Of a stretch of 64,000 bases of DNA, positions 32,504 to 41,160 are shown piece after piece. The stretch is from Streptomyces rishiriensis. Lineage in GTDB: Bacteria; Actinomycetota; Actinomycetes; Streptomycetales; Streptomycetaceae. The stretch covers positions 118,169 through 182,168 of the forward strand of contig NZ_BEWA01000015.1 of NCBI RefSeq assembly GCF_003112535.1, read 5' to 3'. Each line of letters opens with the position of its first letter. The stretch's first letter is position 1. The notes under the pieces are model-generated. The model worked only from the letters and a program-made list of their open reading frames with translations, was not told the origin of the DNA and did no database searches. The position numbers were made by a program, and so were the translations under genes.

Positions 32504-34204
32504 TTGCCCTTCCCGCTCGACCACGAGTTCGTCCGCGCGGCAGCGCTCGCCGCCGACGGGTCGGCCGACCCGTCGGCGGAGTTCATCGAGCCGCACCGCG
32601 CCCTGGCCCGGCGGGTGAAGACCCTGGTCGCGGCGTACCGCTCGCCGGAGTCGGCCCTGCACGGCAGCGAGCGGGCCGTCGCCGCCGCGCTGACCCACCT
32701 GCGTGCCCTGCGGTCCGTGCAGACGGCCTCCGGCCTCTTCGCGGGCGGCGACAACGTGCAGTCGCCGCCGGACTCCGCGTTCACCGTCAACGACGTGTGC
32801 GACGCGCACGTCCTCGCCGCGGCCGCCGGACCCGAAATGGCCGACGTCACGGCGGCGCTCGCCGAGATCGCCGGCGCCGCCACCGAGAGCCTCCTGACCG
32901 GTGGGGTGCACACCCCCAACCACCGCTGGGAGCTGTCCGCGGCGCTGGCCCGGCTGCACCGGTCGTTCCCGGACGACCGACTGCTCGCCCGCGCCGAGGA
33001 GTGGGTCGCCGAGGGCGTCGACATCGACGCCGAGGGCCTGTACTCGGAACGCAGCGCCGTCTACGCGTCCATCGTGACCAACCCGGCGCTGCTGCTGCTG
33101 GCCGAGGTGCTCGGGCGTCCCGACCTGGTGGACGCCGTCGAACGCAACCTCACCGCGACCCTGGACCTGATCAGGCCGGACGGCACGGTGGAGACCGTCC
33201 ACTCGCGACGGCAGGACCAGCGGATGTCGTTCGCGCTGTGGCCCTACCTCCCGTACTACCGACTGCTCGCGATCCGCACCGGCCGGGGCGACTTCGCCCG
33301 CGCGGCCCGTATGGCGGCCGCGGACGGCATCCACGACCCCGACCTGCTCGCCCAGACCCTCCTCACTCCGGATCTGGCCCGCGCCCTGCCGGCCCCGGAC
33401 CCGGAACAGCTCCCGCGCGACCGGTACCTCCCCACCGCACGGCTCGCCGCACACGCCTCGGCCACCGCGCACACCGTGGTGTACGGCGGCTCCGACGTGC
33501 CCGAGCATCGGCGCATCCGCTCGGGCCTGGCCTGCAACCCCACCTTCCTGCGCCTGTTCGCCGGTGCCGCCGTCCTCGACGCCGTCCGGCTCTCCCGCGG
33601 CTTCTTCGACCTGGGCCCCTTCCGCGCCGCCGAGATGGAACGGCTCGCCGACCACCGGTACCGGCTCACCCAGACCCTCACCAGCGCCTACTACCAGCCG
33701 CTCCCGAAGGACCGCAGGCGCGACGACGGCGCCTACCGCCTGGTCGACGAGGGCCGCTTCTCCGCCGCGATGGCCTTCCCCGACCGCCCCCAGGACGAGG
33801 TCTCCCACACCACCCGGATCGAGGTCGACCTGCGGGACGACGGCGCCGACCTGCGGATCGACATCAGCGGACCACGGGTGCCCTGGGCCCTCGAGCTGAC
33901 CTTCCGGCCCGGTGGCCTGCCGGAGGGGGCCGAACAGCTCGGCGACGGACGCTGGTGCCTGACGACCGGGCCGGTGACCTACCGGGTCGGGGACGACGAG
34001 ATCCGCGTCGAGGCCGACGTCGAGGCGGGCGAACCGCTGGCCGGGCCGGACCGGAGCGACGTGCTGCGCTACGACCCGGGCCAGGACTACACCGTGGTGG
34101 GCGGCACCGACGCGACGACCGGGACCCGCGTCTACATCGGTGGACAGGGCCCGCACACTCTCACCGTCGCCCTACGCGCCCGCCGGCCCGCACCCGGCGT
34201 GTGA
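32504..34204 (+). CDS. Unrecognised carbohydrate-active protein, alpha/alpha-toroid-like
   Basis: A 566-residue cytoplasmic protein with no signal peptide. TTG 32504 is used: GAAGGA precedes it by six bases, and it lies three bases after the permease stop. The first about 350 residues are helical with aromatic and His/Arg-rich conserved-looking motifs (FAGGDNVQSPPDSAFT, GVHTPNHRWELSAA, LYSERSAVYASIV, HSRRQDQRMSFALWPYLPYY); the rest is beta-rich. This layout resembles heparinase II/III and other polysaccharide-lyase toroids, with the TPNHRWE histidine and YSERS tyrosine as possible catalytic residues. I cannot assign a family. Context says it processes the imported sugar. Confidence 0.75.
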   Translation: MPFPLDHEFVRAAALAADGSADPSAEFIEPHRALARRVKTLVAAYRSPESALHGSERAVAAALTHLRALRSVQTASGLFAGGDNVQSPPDSAFTVNDVCDAHVLAAAAGPEMADVTAALAEIAGAATESLLTGGVHTPNHRWELSAALARLHRSFPDDRLLARAEEWVAEGVDIDAEGLYSERSAVYASIVTNPALLLLAEVLGRPDLVDAVERNLTATLDLIRPDGTVETVHSRRQDQRMSFALWPYLPYYRLLAIRTGRGDFARAARMAAADGIHDPDLLAQTLLTPDLARALPAPDPEQLPRDRYLPTARLAAHASATAHTVVYGGSDVPEHRRIRSGLACNPTFLRLFAGAAVLDAVRLSRGFFDLGPFRAAEMERLADHRYRLTQTLTSAYYQPLPKDRRRDDGAYRLVDEGRFSAAMAFPDRPQDEVSHTTRIEVDLRDDGADLRIDISGPRVPWALELTFRPGGLPEGAEQLGDGRWCLTTGPVTYRVGDDEIRVEADVEAGEPLAGPDRSDVLRYDPGQDYTVVGGTDATTGTRVYIGGQGPHTLTVALRARRPAPGV

Positions 34205-34253
34205 CCCCGACGACCCACGCCATGGCCATCTCCGGCATGAAGGGCTGATCCCC

Positions 34254-36107
34254 GTGCACCTCACGTCCCCTCCCGTGCACCTCCTCCACCAGCGCGGCCC
34301 GCTGCACGACCTGCCCGACACCCCCGAGGCATACGACGCCGTCCTCGCCGACGTCACCGAACAGGCCCTGCGTCGGCTGACGCCGGACGGGAACCTCGAA
34401 CACCCCGACGCCGACGACGACATCGGCGACACCTCTCTCGGCATCACCTCCCTGCTGGCCCTGGCCTGGCGCCGCACCGGGGACCCGCGCCTGCCGGAGG
34501 CGGTGCGCCGCAGCCTCGCCTTCCATCTGCGCGAGCGGGTCTACCGGGAGGACAACCCCGGCTACCCCAACCTGACGGTGCGCGGCTCGGGGCTCCCGTA
34601 CGCCCGGTACGTCCTCGAAGCGGGCGCCCACCCCGTCGGCGACTGGCCGAGCACCGTGTGGGCGCTGCTGCAGGCCGTGAACGTCCTCGACATGGCGGAC
34701 GGCCTGGTCGACGACGAGCAGCGGGCCGACCTGCTGGAGGTCGCCCGCGGCTACTGGAGCTGGCTCACCGAGGCGACCTTCTTCAACCCGCAGGAGGCCG
34801 GCAACCAGGCCATCGGCTGTGTGGTGGGCGGACTGATGCTGGCCCGTCATCTCCCGCCGGAGGCCGCGGAACCGGTCCGCACGCGGGCCCTCACGCTCTA
34901 CACCGACGAGATCCGCGCCCACCGGGTGCGCGACCGGGGCGCCCTGCTGCCGCCCGAACACGGCGGCGCCTACGACAACAACTACGGCCCGATCTCCCTG
35001 TCCTTCCTCGCGCAGGCCCACCGGATCAGCGGCGAGGAGATGTTCGCCGAGGACGGCGACGCCCTCGCCCGCTACATCGACGCCCGTCTCACCGGCGGCG
35101 GCTTCGACAACGGCGGCCCCCGCTACAGCGAGCAGCACTCGGCCTTCGAGTCGGTGCTGGGCCTGCGCTACTTCGGCGCCCGGATCGGCGCGGACCTCGG
35201 CCGCTACCGGGGCGACAGCCGCTGGGCCCGGCACGCGGTCGGGGCGGACGGCGGGGTCGACGGGCACTTCGCGTGGATGCTCGTCTGGCAGACACAGGAC
35301 ACCGCGCGCTGGCGCCGCGAGCCGTCCTCGCACGCGGCACGCCACCAACTGCGCGCCGGCGCCGTCTCGGTGGCCTTCGACGACCGGATGACCCCGGCGG
35401 TGATCGAGGCGGGCGGGACGTACCTCCTGGCCGCCGCCGTCGACCGGCAGCACGGCTTCGGCCCGGTCTGCGACGGCTTCCTGCTGTGCCGCCCGATGGG
35501 CGAGGTCCGCGTCCGCGACGTCCGCGCCGACGGCCTGACCGCCAAGCTCGTCACCAAGCCGGTCGTCGGCCGCGACCACGTCCTGCGGTACGTGCGCTCC
35601 CTGTACGTCACCGACGGCACGACCCTGTGGACGGCGGTCGCCGTGGAACACCTCGACGGCACGCCGTACCTGCTGGCCGGCATGCCCTACGCCGAGGACG
35701 ACGGCGACCGGGTCCGCCGCACGGCGCGGGCCGCCGTCTCCTCGCCGGGCTCCCTGCGCCTGACGCACCCCGAGGCGCCGGGCCCGGACCATTTCGACGC
35801 CCGCGCCGAACTCACGCAGGAGCAGGCCGCCTTCGCCCTCGCCGCCGACCCGCGCGGCTACGGCAACCCCGACGAGGGCTGGCGCCACCTGGTCGGCTCG
35901 ACGGCGCTGGAGGCCGGCCCGATCGCGGACGCGCCGGACGACCTGCACGTGTTCGCGGTGCGCTACGGCGCCGAGGAGCCGTTCGCCGCGTCGGCGGAGT
36001 GGGGCGAGGAGGGGCTGACCGTGCGCACGGACGCCTTCACCGCGGTCCTCGGGCCGGACGACGCGCACGCCGAGCCGCAGCTGACGCTGCGCGCCGTCAG
36101 CCGCTGA
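34254..36107 (+). CDS. Unrecognised carbohydrate-active protein, second of pair
   Basis: A 617-residue cytoplasmic protein in the same operon, 49 bases after the previous gene; GTG 34254 follows AAGGG by nine bases. The N-terminal half is a helical repeat (DIGDTSLGITSLLALAWRRT, GNQAIGCVVGGLML, GGAYDNNYGPISLSFLAQAH, GPRYSEQHSAFESVLGLRYF), and the C-terminal half is beta-rich. Overall it has the same toroid-plus-beta-sandwich plan as its neighbour, suggesting a lyase- or hydrolase-like enzyme for uronic or amino sugars. No signal peptide, so it works on imported oligosaccharides. The last 11 bases overlap the convergent gene. Confidence 0.72.
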   Translation: MHLTSPPVHLLHQRGPLHDLPDTPEAYDAVLADVTEQALRRLTPDGNLEHPDADDDIGDTSLGITSLLALAWRRTGDPRLPEAVRRSLAFHLRERVYREDNPGYPNLTVRGSGLPYARYVLEAGAHPVGDWPSTVWALLQAVNVLDMADGLVDDEQRADLLEVARGYWSWLTEATFFNPQEAGNQAIGCVVGGLMLARHLPPEAAEPVRTRALTLYTDEIRAHRVRDRGALLPPEHGGAYDNNYGPISLSFLAQAHRISGEEMFAEDGDALARYIDARLTGGGFDNGGPRYSEQHSAFESVLGLRYFGARIGADLGRYRGDSRWARHAVGADGGVDGHFAWMLVWQTQDTARWRREPSSHAARHQLRAGAVSVAFDDRMTPAVIEAGGTYLLAAAVDRQHGFGPVCDGFLLCRPMGEVRVRDVRADGLTAKLVTKPVVGRDHVLRYVRSLYVTDGTTLWTAVAVEHLDGTPYLLAGMPYAEDDGDRVRRTARAAVSSPGSLRLTHPEAPGPDHFDARAELTQEQAAFALAADPRGYGNPDEGWRHLVGSTALEAGPIADAPDDLHVFAVRYGAEEPFAASAEWGEEGLTVRTDAFTAVLGPDDAHAEPQLTLRAVSR

Positions 36108-36780
36108 GCGTCATCCGCGGGGCGCCCCGCACCGCGTACGCGGGCAGCCGGGCGTCCCGCAGGAAGGCGGGGGAGAGGGACAGACCGAACCGCCGCTCCA
36201 CGACGCCCAGGCTGCGACGGTAGCCGGTCCGGTAGTGCTCGTCCTCCGGCGGCAGGTACGTGCGGCCGTCGGCGCTGAGCACGCCCGCCGCGGCCAGGTC
36301 GGGCAGCAGCAGGTCCGGGTCCTCGCCCCAGCGCCACACCTCCTCCGTCAGCCCGTAGCCGGACACGCACACGCCGTCGCGCGCGTAGTGGACGTCGGCG
36401 GGCGGGTGCTCCTGGGCCGGCACGTACCGCACGACCTCGACGCCGTCGCGCGAGATCTCCGCGAGCAGGTCCCCGCCGGTCGAGTCCCCGTACTCCAGGG
36501 CGAACGCCCACTCCCCGGACACGCCCACGCGGATCACGCCGTCCCCGTCGGCGGCCGGCCGCCACTGCGTGATCCCCAGCCGCCACACCTCGGCGTCGGT
36601 GACCGGTTCCGTCGCCCCGCCCGGCTCGGCTCCCATGCGCCGGGCCAGCTCCTCGGGGGAGATCCCGCGCGCGAACACCACGCTGGACATCCAGCCGTCC
36701 AGATCCACCAGCCACACGATGCCGTCGCGCGGTCCCCGGTCCGGTCCCCCGCGCAGTCCGTCACTCAGTCCCTCGTCCAT
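36097..36780 (-). CDS. DUF6461-like protein
   Basis: A 227-residue cytoplasmic protein. The N-terminal part (WLVDLDGWMSSVVFARGISP, then EELARRMG) and WAFALEYGDSTGG match the actinobacterial DUF6461 pattern, small proteins often found near polymorphic toxin or regulatory genes. ATG 36780 follows GGGA. Its 3' end overlaps the convergent sugar-locus gene by 11 bases. It lies 43 bases after the uridine-kinase-like gene and is probably co-transcribed. The function is unknown. Confidence 0.7.
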   Translation of the reverse strand: MDEGLSDGLRGGPDRGPRDGIVWLVDLDGWMSSVVFARGISPEELARRMGAEPGGATEPVTDAEVWRLGITQWRPAADGDGVIRVGVSGEWAFALEYGDSTGGDLLAEISRDGVEVVRYVPAQEHPPADVHYARDGVCVSGYGLTEEVWRWGEDPDLLLPDLAAAGVLSADGRTYLPPEDEHYRTGYRRSLGVVERRFGLSLSPAFLRDARLPAYAVRGAPRMTLSG

Positions 36781-36823
36781 GGTCCCGAAACTAGCGTGCG
36801 CCACCGACAACGCGGCCCGGACG

Positions 36824-37462
36824 TCACAGGGGCAGCGGCACCAGCAGGTCGGCCCGCTCGCGCGTCGCCGCCACCAGCTCGGCGTTGCGCTGATCGCTCC
36901 TCAGCACCCAGGCCACCGCCTCCTCGTGCGCCTTGCCGAACTCCTCGTGCCGGGCGACCAGCCGGCGCACCCGCTCGTCCTCGTCGCTCTCGCAGAACCA
37001 CACCTCGTCCAGCGCGGCCCGTACCCGCCGCCACGCACCGGTGCCCAGCAGCAGGTAGTTGCCCTCCGTGACCACCAGCCGTACCGCGGGCGGTACGGGC
37101 ACGGCCCCCGCCAGCGGCTGCTCCAGCACCCGCTCGAAGCCGGGCGCGTACACGGTGTCCTCGCCGTCCGCCTCGTCCCGCAGCCGCCGCAGCAGCGCCG
37201 CGTAGCCGGCCGCGTCGAACGTGTCCGGCGCGCCCTTGCGGTCCCGGCGGCCGAGCCGGTCGAGCTCGGCGTCGGCCAGGTGGAACCCGTCCATCGGGAC
37301 CTGGACGGCCCAGGGCTCGCCCGCGCCGTTCAGCTCCCGCACCAGACGCCGCGCCAGGGTCGTCTTGCCCGCGCCGGGACCGCCGGCGATGCCGAGCAGC
37401 GCGCGCCCGCCTCCCCCGGCGAGAGAACGGGCCCGGCGCAGCAGATCATCGAAAGTGAGCAC
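36824..37462 (-). CDS. Nucleoside/nucleotide kinase family protein
   Basis: A 212-residue P-loop kinase related to uridine kinase and pantothenate kinase. The P-loop is GIAGGPGAGKTTLA (about 23-36), followed by VPMDGFHLADAEL (about 58-70; the DGFH acidic-aromatic motif of the family), the Walker B-like LVVTEGNYLLLG and the lid RVRRLVARHEEFGK. GTG 37462 is the only sensible start. It is divergent from the NTF2-like gene with a 57-base gap. The substrate is not assigned; many such actinobacterial proteins phosphorylate a nucleoside or sugar. Confidence 0.85.
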   Translation of the reverse strand: MLTFDDLLRRARSLAGGGGRALLGIAGGPGAGKTTLARRLVRELNGAGEPWAVQVPMDGFHLADAELDRLGRRDRKGAPDTFDAAGYAALLRRLRDEADGEDTVYAPGFERVLEQPLAGAVPVPPAVRLVVTEGNYLLLGTGAWRRVRAALDEVWFCESDEDERVRRLVARHEEFGKAHEEAVAWVLRSDQRNAELVAATRERADLLVPLPL

Positions 37463-37478
37463 ACAGCAGAGTGTCGCA

Positions 37479-37495
37479 GTCTCCTGGAAGGAGAC
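37479..37495. promoter_or_regulatory. Inverted repeat in divergent promoter gap
   Basis: GTCTCCT and AGGAGAC flank a three-base centre between the divergent kinase and NTF2-like genes. It could be a regulator site for both or a hairpin near the ribosome site of the rightward gene. Confidence 0.35.
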
Positions 37496-37519
37496 CCGCA
37501 GGGAGAGGAGGACGACCTT

Positions 37520-37915
37520 TTGCCCGACGACGAGACGCAGATCCGTACCCTGATCACCCGCTGGGCCGACGCCGTCCGCCGCGGGGACCTCGACACCGTC
37601 CTCGCCGGCCACGCCGAAGACCTGGTCCTGTACTACGTCCCGCCACCGCACGCGGGCCTGCGGGGCCTGGAGGCCTACCGCGCCCTGTGGCCGCCGTTCT
37701 TCGCCTGGCAGAGCCAGGGCGCGTGCTTCGACATCGACACCCTCGACGTCACCGCCGGGCAGGACGTCGCCTACGCCCACGCGCTGCTGCGCTGCGGCAC
37801 GCCCCAGGAGCTCGCCGAGAACCCCACGCTGCGGCTGCGCCTCACCTTCGGCCTGCGCAAGGAGGGCGGCCGCTGGCTGATCGCGCACGAGCACCACTCG
37901 TTCCCGCACGAGTGA
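37520..37915 (+). CDS. SnoaL/NTF2-like (DUF4440-type) protein
   Basis: A 131-residue cone-shaped NTF2-like domain: TQIRTLITRWADAVRRGDLD, VLAGHAEDLVLYYVPPPH, then strands AYAHALLRCG and GRWLIAHEHHSFPHE at the end. It resembles the SgcJ/EcaC group of small enzymes or binding proteins. TTG 37520 is chosen because AGAGGAGG lies about eight bases upstream; no ATG or GTG is suitably placed. The ligand is unknown. It is followed 10 bases later by a palindrome and the HAD/GH65 pair. Confidence 0.75.
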   Translation: MPDDETQIRTLITRWADAVRRGDLDTVLAGHAEDLVLYYVPPPHAGLRGLEAYRALWPPFFAWQSQGACFDIDTLDVTAGQDVAYAHALLRCGTPQELAENPTLRLRLTFGLRKEGGRWLIAHEHHSFPHE

Positions 37916-37925
37916 GCACGCCAAG

Positions 37926-37943
37926 GTGTGGCGCGCGCCACAC
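37926..37943. promoter_or_regulatory. 18-bp perfect palindrome upstream of HAD/GH65 pair
   Basis: GTGTGGCGCGCGCCACAC lies 36 bases before the HAD start. Its symmetry and place suggest an operator, perhaps for a LacI- or GntR-type regulator encoded elsewhere. It could also fold in RNA as a terminator for the preceding gene. Confidence 0.5.
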
Positions 37944-37978
37944 TGTTGAGGGGGACGATCGCGGGGAACCGGGCCTGT

Positions 37979-38731
37979 ATGACGACGACGCTCGGCCTCC
38001 CCGAAGCCATCCAGGCCTGTCTCTTCGACCTCGACGGGGTCGTCACCCGCACGGCCGTCGTCCACGCGGCGGCCTGGAAGGAGACGTTCGACGCCTTCCT
38101 GCGCGAACGCGACGGTGACGGATTCCGGCCCTTCGACGCGGGCCATGACTACGACGAGTACGTCGACGGCCGCCCGCGCGCGGACGGCGTGCGCGCCTTC
38201 CTCGCCTCACGGGACGTCCGGCTGCCCGAGGGCGGCCCCGACGATCCGCCCGACGCGCAGACCGTGCACGGCCTCGGCAACCGCAAGAACGAACTCCTCC
38301 TGGAGAAGATCCGCACCCAGGGCGTCGAGGCCTACGACGGCACCCTGCGCTATCTCGAAGCGGCCCGCGCCCGCGGACTGCGCACGGCGATCGTCTCCTC
38401 CAGCGCCAACGCGCGGGACGTGCTGCGGTCCATCGGCGCCGAGGGCCTCTTCGACGTACGCGTCGACGGCGTCGTCGCGGCGGAGCGGGACCTGCCCGGC
38501 AAGCCGCACCCCGACACCTTCCTCGCCGCCGCGCGCGACCTGGGCGTCGAGCCGGCGGGGGCGGCCGTCTTCGAGGACGCGCTCGCCGGGATGGACGCGG
38601 GCCGCTCCGGGAACTTCGGGTATGTGGTCGGCGTTGACCGGGTCGGACAGTCCGACGCGCTGTACGCGCACGGCGCGGACGTCGTGGTGGAGGACCTCGA
38701 GGACCTCCTCGGGCAGGGAGGGCACGCGTGA
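37979..38731 (+). CDS. HAD-family beta-phosphoglucomutase
   Basis: A 250-residue HAD phosphatase-fold mutase. Motif I is FDLDGVVTRTA (Asp nucleophile and Asp+2, about 15-25), with the cap domain following; motif II is IVSSSANA; the Lys of motif III is in PGKPHPDTF; and motif IV is FEDALAGMDAG. The DGVVT and VHAAAWKETF segments match beta-phosphoglucomutases, which turn beta-glucose-1-phosphate into glucose-6-phosphate. ATG 37979 follows GGGGAACC. The stop overlaps the GH65 start (GTGA), so the two act in sequence. Confidence 0.9.
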   Translation: MTTTLGLPEAIQACLFDLDGVVTRTAVVHAAAWKETFDAFLRERDGDGFRPFDAGHDYDEYVDGRPRADGVRAFLASRDVRLPEGGPDDPPDAQTVHGLGNRKNELLLEKIRTQGVEAYDGTLRYLEAARARGLRTAIVSSSANARDVLRSIGAEGLFDVRVDGVVAAERDLPGKPHPDTFLAAARDLGVEPAGAAVFEDALAGMDAGRSGNFGYVVGVDRVGQSDALYAHGADVVVEDLEDLLGQGGHA

Positions 38732-41073
38732 TCACCCAACGGTCGTACGCCGTCGAGCCGTGGTGTGTACGCGAAACGGAGCTCAACCTCGACGTCCTCG
38801 CCCAGAGCGAGTCCGTCTTCGCGCTGTCCAACGGGCATGTGGGCTGGCGGGGCAATCTCGACGAGGGCGAACCGCACGGTCTGCCCGGGGCGTACCTCAA
38901 CGGCGTCCACGAACTGCACCCGCTGCCCTACGCCGAGGCGGGCTACGGCTATCCGGAGTCCGGGCAGACGGTCATCAACGTCACCAACGGCAAGATCCTG
39001 CGGCTGCTGGTCGACGACGAGCCGTTCGACCTGCGCTACGGGCGGCTCGTCACCCACGAGCGCGTGCTCGACCTGCGCCGGGGCGTCCTGGAGCGGACCT
39101 GCGAGTGGACCTCGCCCGCCGGATCCACCGTGCGGGTGCGCTCGACCCGGCTGGTCTCGCTCACCCAACGGGCCGTCGCCGCCGTCGCCTACGAGGTGGA
39201 GGCCGTCGGCAGCCGCTCCCGGGTGGTGATCCAGTCCGAACTGGTCACGAACGAGAGCCTGCCCGACCCGAACGGCGACCCGCGCGCGGCGCGCGCCCTG
39301 AAGTCGCCGCTGGAGCCGGAGGAGGACGTGGCCGTCGGCCGCCGCCTGCGGCTCGTGCACCGTACGAAGCGCAGCGGGCTGCGCGTGGCCGTGGCCGCCG
39401 ACCACACCGTCACCGGCCCAGACCGGACCACTGTCAGCAGCGAGAGCAACGTCGACGTCGCCCGTCTCACCGTCACCTCCGTGCTGGAGCCCGGCGAACG
39501 GCTGCGCGTGGAGAAGCTGGTCGCGCACGGCTGGTCCGGCGCCCGCTCGCGGCCCGCGATGAGCGACCAGGTGGAGGCGGCCCTCGCGGCGGCCGGACAC
39601 AGCGGCTGGGACGGCCTGCTCGACGAACAGCGCGCCTACCTCGACGACTTCTGGTCGCGCGCGGACGTCGAGGTGGGCGGCGACGAGGAGATCCAGCAGG
39701 CCGTCCGCTTCGCCCTCTTCCACGTCCTGCAGGCCGGCGCCCGCGCCGAACAACGGGCCATCCCCGCCAAGGGGCTGACCGGTTCCGGGTACGACGGCCA
39801 TGCCTTCTGGGACACCGAGACCTTCGTACTGCCCCTGCTCACCTACACCGCTCCCGAGGCCGTAGCGGAGGCCCTGCGCTGGCGGCAGAACACCCTGCCC
39901 GCCGCCCGGGAGCGGGCCGTCCAGCTCGGGCTGCGGGGCGCCGCGTTCCCCTGGCGCACGATCGAGGGGTCGGAGGGCTCGGCGTACTGGCCGGCCGGGA
40001 CCGCCGCCTTCCATGTCAACGCCGACATAGCCCACGCCGTGGTGGGCTACGTCGCGGCGACGGGGGACACCGGCTTCGAACGCTCGACGGGCGTCGAACT
40101 GCTGGTGGAGACCGCCCGGTTGTGGCGCTCGCTCGGCCACCACGACGCGCACGGCGCGTTCCACATCGACGGCGTCACCGGACCCGACGAGTACAGCGCG
40201 GTCGCCGACGACAACACGTACACCAATCTCATGGCGCGGGCGAACCTCCTCGCCGCCGCCGACGCCGTCGAACGCTATCCGCAGGAGGCGGCCGGGCTCG
40301 GCGTCGACGACGAGGAGAGCGCGGCCTGGCGGGATGCCGCACAGGCGGTGTACGTGCCCTACAACCACGATCTGGGCGTCCACGAACAGCACGCCGGGTT
40401 CACCCGCTACCAGCAGTGGGACTTCTCCGGCACCCGCGCCGACCAGTACCCGCTGCTCCTGCACTTCCCCTACTTCGACCTGTACCGCAAGCAGGTCGTC
40501 AAGCAGGCCGACCTGGTCCTGGCGATGTACACCTGCGCGAGTCACTTCGACGACGAGCAGGTCGCCCGCAACTTCGCCTACTACGAGCCGCTGACGGTGC
40601 GCGACTCCTCCCTCTCGGCGTGCTGCCAGGCCGTGATCGCCGCGCAGGCCGGCCATCTCGACCTGGCCTTCGACTACACGACCGAGGCCGCGCTGATGGA
40701 CCTGGCCGACCTGGAGCACAACACCCGCGACGGACTGCACATCGCCTCCCTGGCCGGCACCTGGACGGCCCTGGTCGCGGGGTTCGGCGGGCTGCGCCGT
40801 GACGCCGACGGCCTGCGCTTCGCGCCCCGGCTGCCGCAGCGACTGAGCCGGCTGGCCTTCAGCGTCCAGTTCCTCGGCCGGCGGCTGCGCGTGGAGATAG
40901 GCCCGGACAAGGCCGCGTACGCCCTCCTGTCCGGCCCGCCGCTGACGCTCCATCACCACGGCGAGCCGGTACGGGTGAACGGCGAGGGACCCGTCGTGCG
41001 CGCCGTGCCGCCGCTGCCGGACCGCCCGGCGCCGCGACAGCCCCTGCACCGGGGGCCGCACACCCGCCTGTAG
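38728..41073 (+). CDS. GH65 glycoside phosphorylase (maltose/trehalose/kojibiose type)
   Basis: A 781-residue member of glycoside hydrolase family 65, close to the usual 750-800. The N-terminal beta-sandwich (SNGHVGWRGNLDEGEPHGLP) precedes the alpha/alpha barrel. The general acid is Glu in GVTGPDEYS (about 483-491), and the phosphate/substrate region includes AKGLTGSGYDGHAFWDTE and KQADLVLAMY. It splits an alpha-disaccharide with phosphate to beta-glucose-1-phosphate and glucose, feeding the upstream mutase. The disaccharide cannot be told from the sequence. GTG 38728 overlaps the mutase stop. Confidence 0.92.
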   Translation: MITQRSYAVEPWCVRETELNLDVLAQSESVFALSNGHVGWRGNLDEGEPHGLPGAYLNGVHELHPLPYAEAGYGYPESGQTVINVTNGKILRLLVDDEPFDLRYGRLVTHERVLDLRRGVLERTCEWTSPAGSTVRVRSTRLVSLTQRAVAAVAYEVEAVGSRSRVVIQSELVTNESLPDPNGDPRAARALKSPLEPEEDVAVGRRLRLVHRTKRSGLRVAVAADHTVTGPDRTTVSSESNVDVARLTVTSVLEPGERLRVEKLVAHGWSGARSRPAMSDQVEAALAAAGHSGWDGLLDEQRAYLDDFWSRADVEVGGDEEIQQAVRFALFHVLQAGARAEQRAIPAKGLTGSGYDGHAFWDTETFVLPLLTYTAPEAVAEALRWRQNTLPAARERAVQLGLRGAAFPWRTIEGSEGSAYWPAGTAAFHVNADIAHAVVGYVAATGDTGFERSTGVELLVETARLWRSLGHHDAHGAFHIDGVTGPDEYSAVADDNTYTNLMARANLLAAADAVERYPQEAAGLGVDDEESAAWRDAAQAVYVPYNHDLGVHEQHAGFTRYQQWDFSGTRADQYPLLLHFPYFDLYRKQVVKQADLVLAMYTCASHFDDEQVARNFAYYEPLTVRDSSLSACCQAVIAAQAGHLDLAFDYTTEAALMDLADLEHNTRDGLHIASLAGTWTALVAGFGGLRRDADGLRFAPRLPQRLSRLAFSVQFLGRRLRVEIGPDKAAYALLSGPPLTLHHHGEPVRVNGEGPVVRAVPPLPDRPAPRQPLHRGPHTRL

Positions 41074-41119
41074 TCCGCGGGCCGCGAGCAGCCCGCCGCC
41101 GGTGGCCGGCGCGCGACGC

Positions 41120-41159
41120 CCCGCCCGGCCCGGTCCCCGGCCCTGCCCGGCCGGGCGGG
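41120..41159. terminator. Hairpin between GH65 gene and convergent gene
   Basis: An 11-bp perfect GC stem (41120-41130 with 41149-41159) with an 18-base loop lies directly before the stop of the leftward gene at 41161 and 46 bases after the GH65 stop. Confidence 0.6.
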
Positions 41160-41160
41160 T

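Noticed and set aside
34221..34247. Eight-codon frame (MAISGMKG) between the two sugar-locus enzymes as a leader peptide
   Set aside because: No ribosome site of its own and no attenuator structure beside it; likely chance between coupled genes.
37462..38146. Extension of the nucleoside kinase frame upstream beyond 37462
   Set aside because: The extra sequence is antisense to the NTF2-like gene and lacks a start site; kinase homology begins at LTFDDLL.
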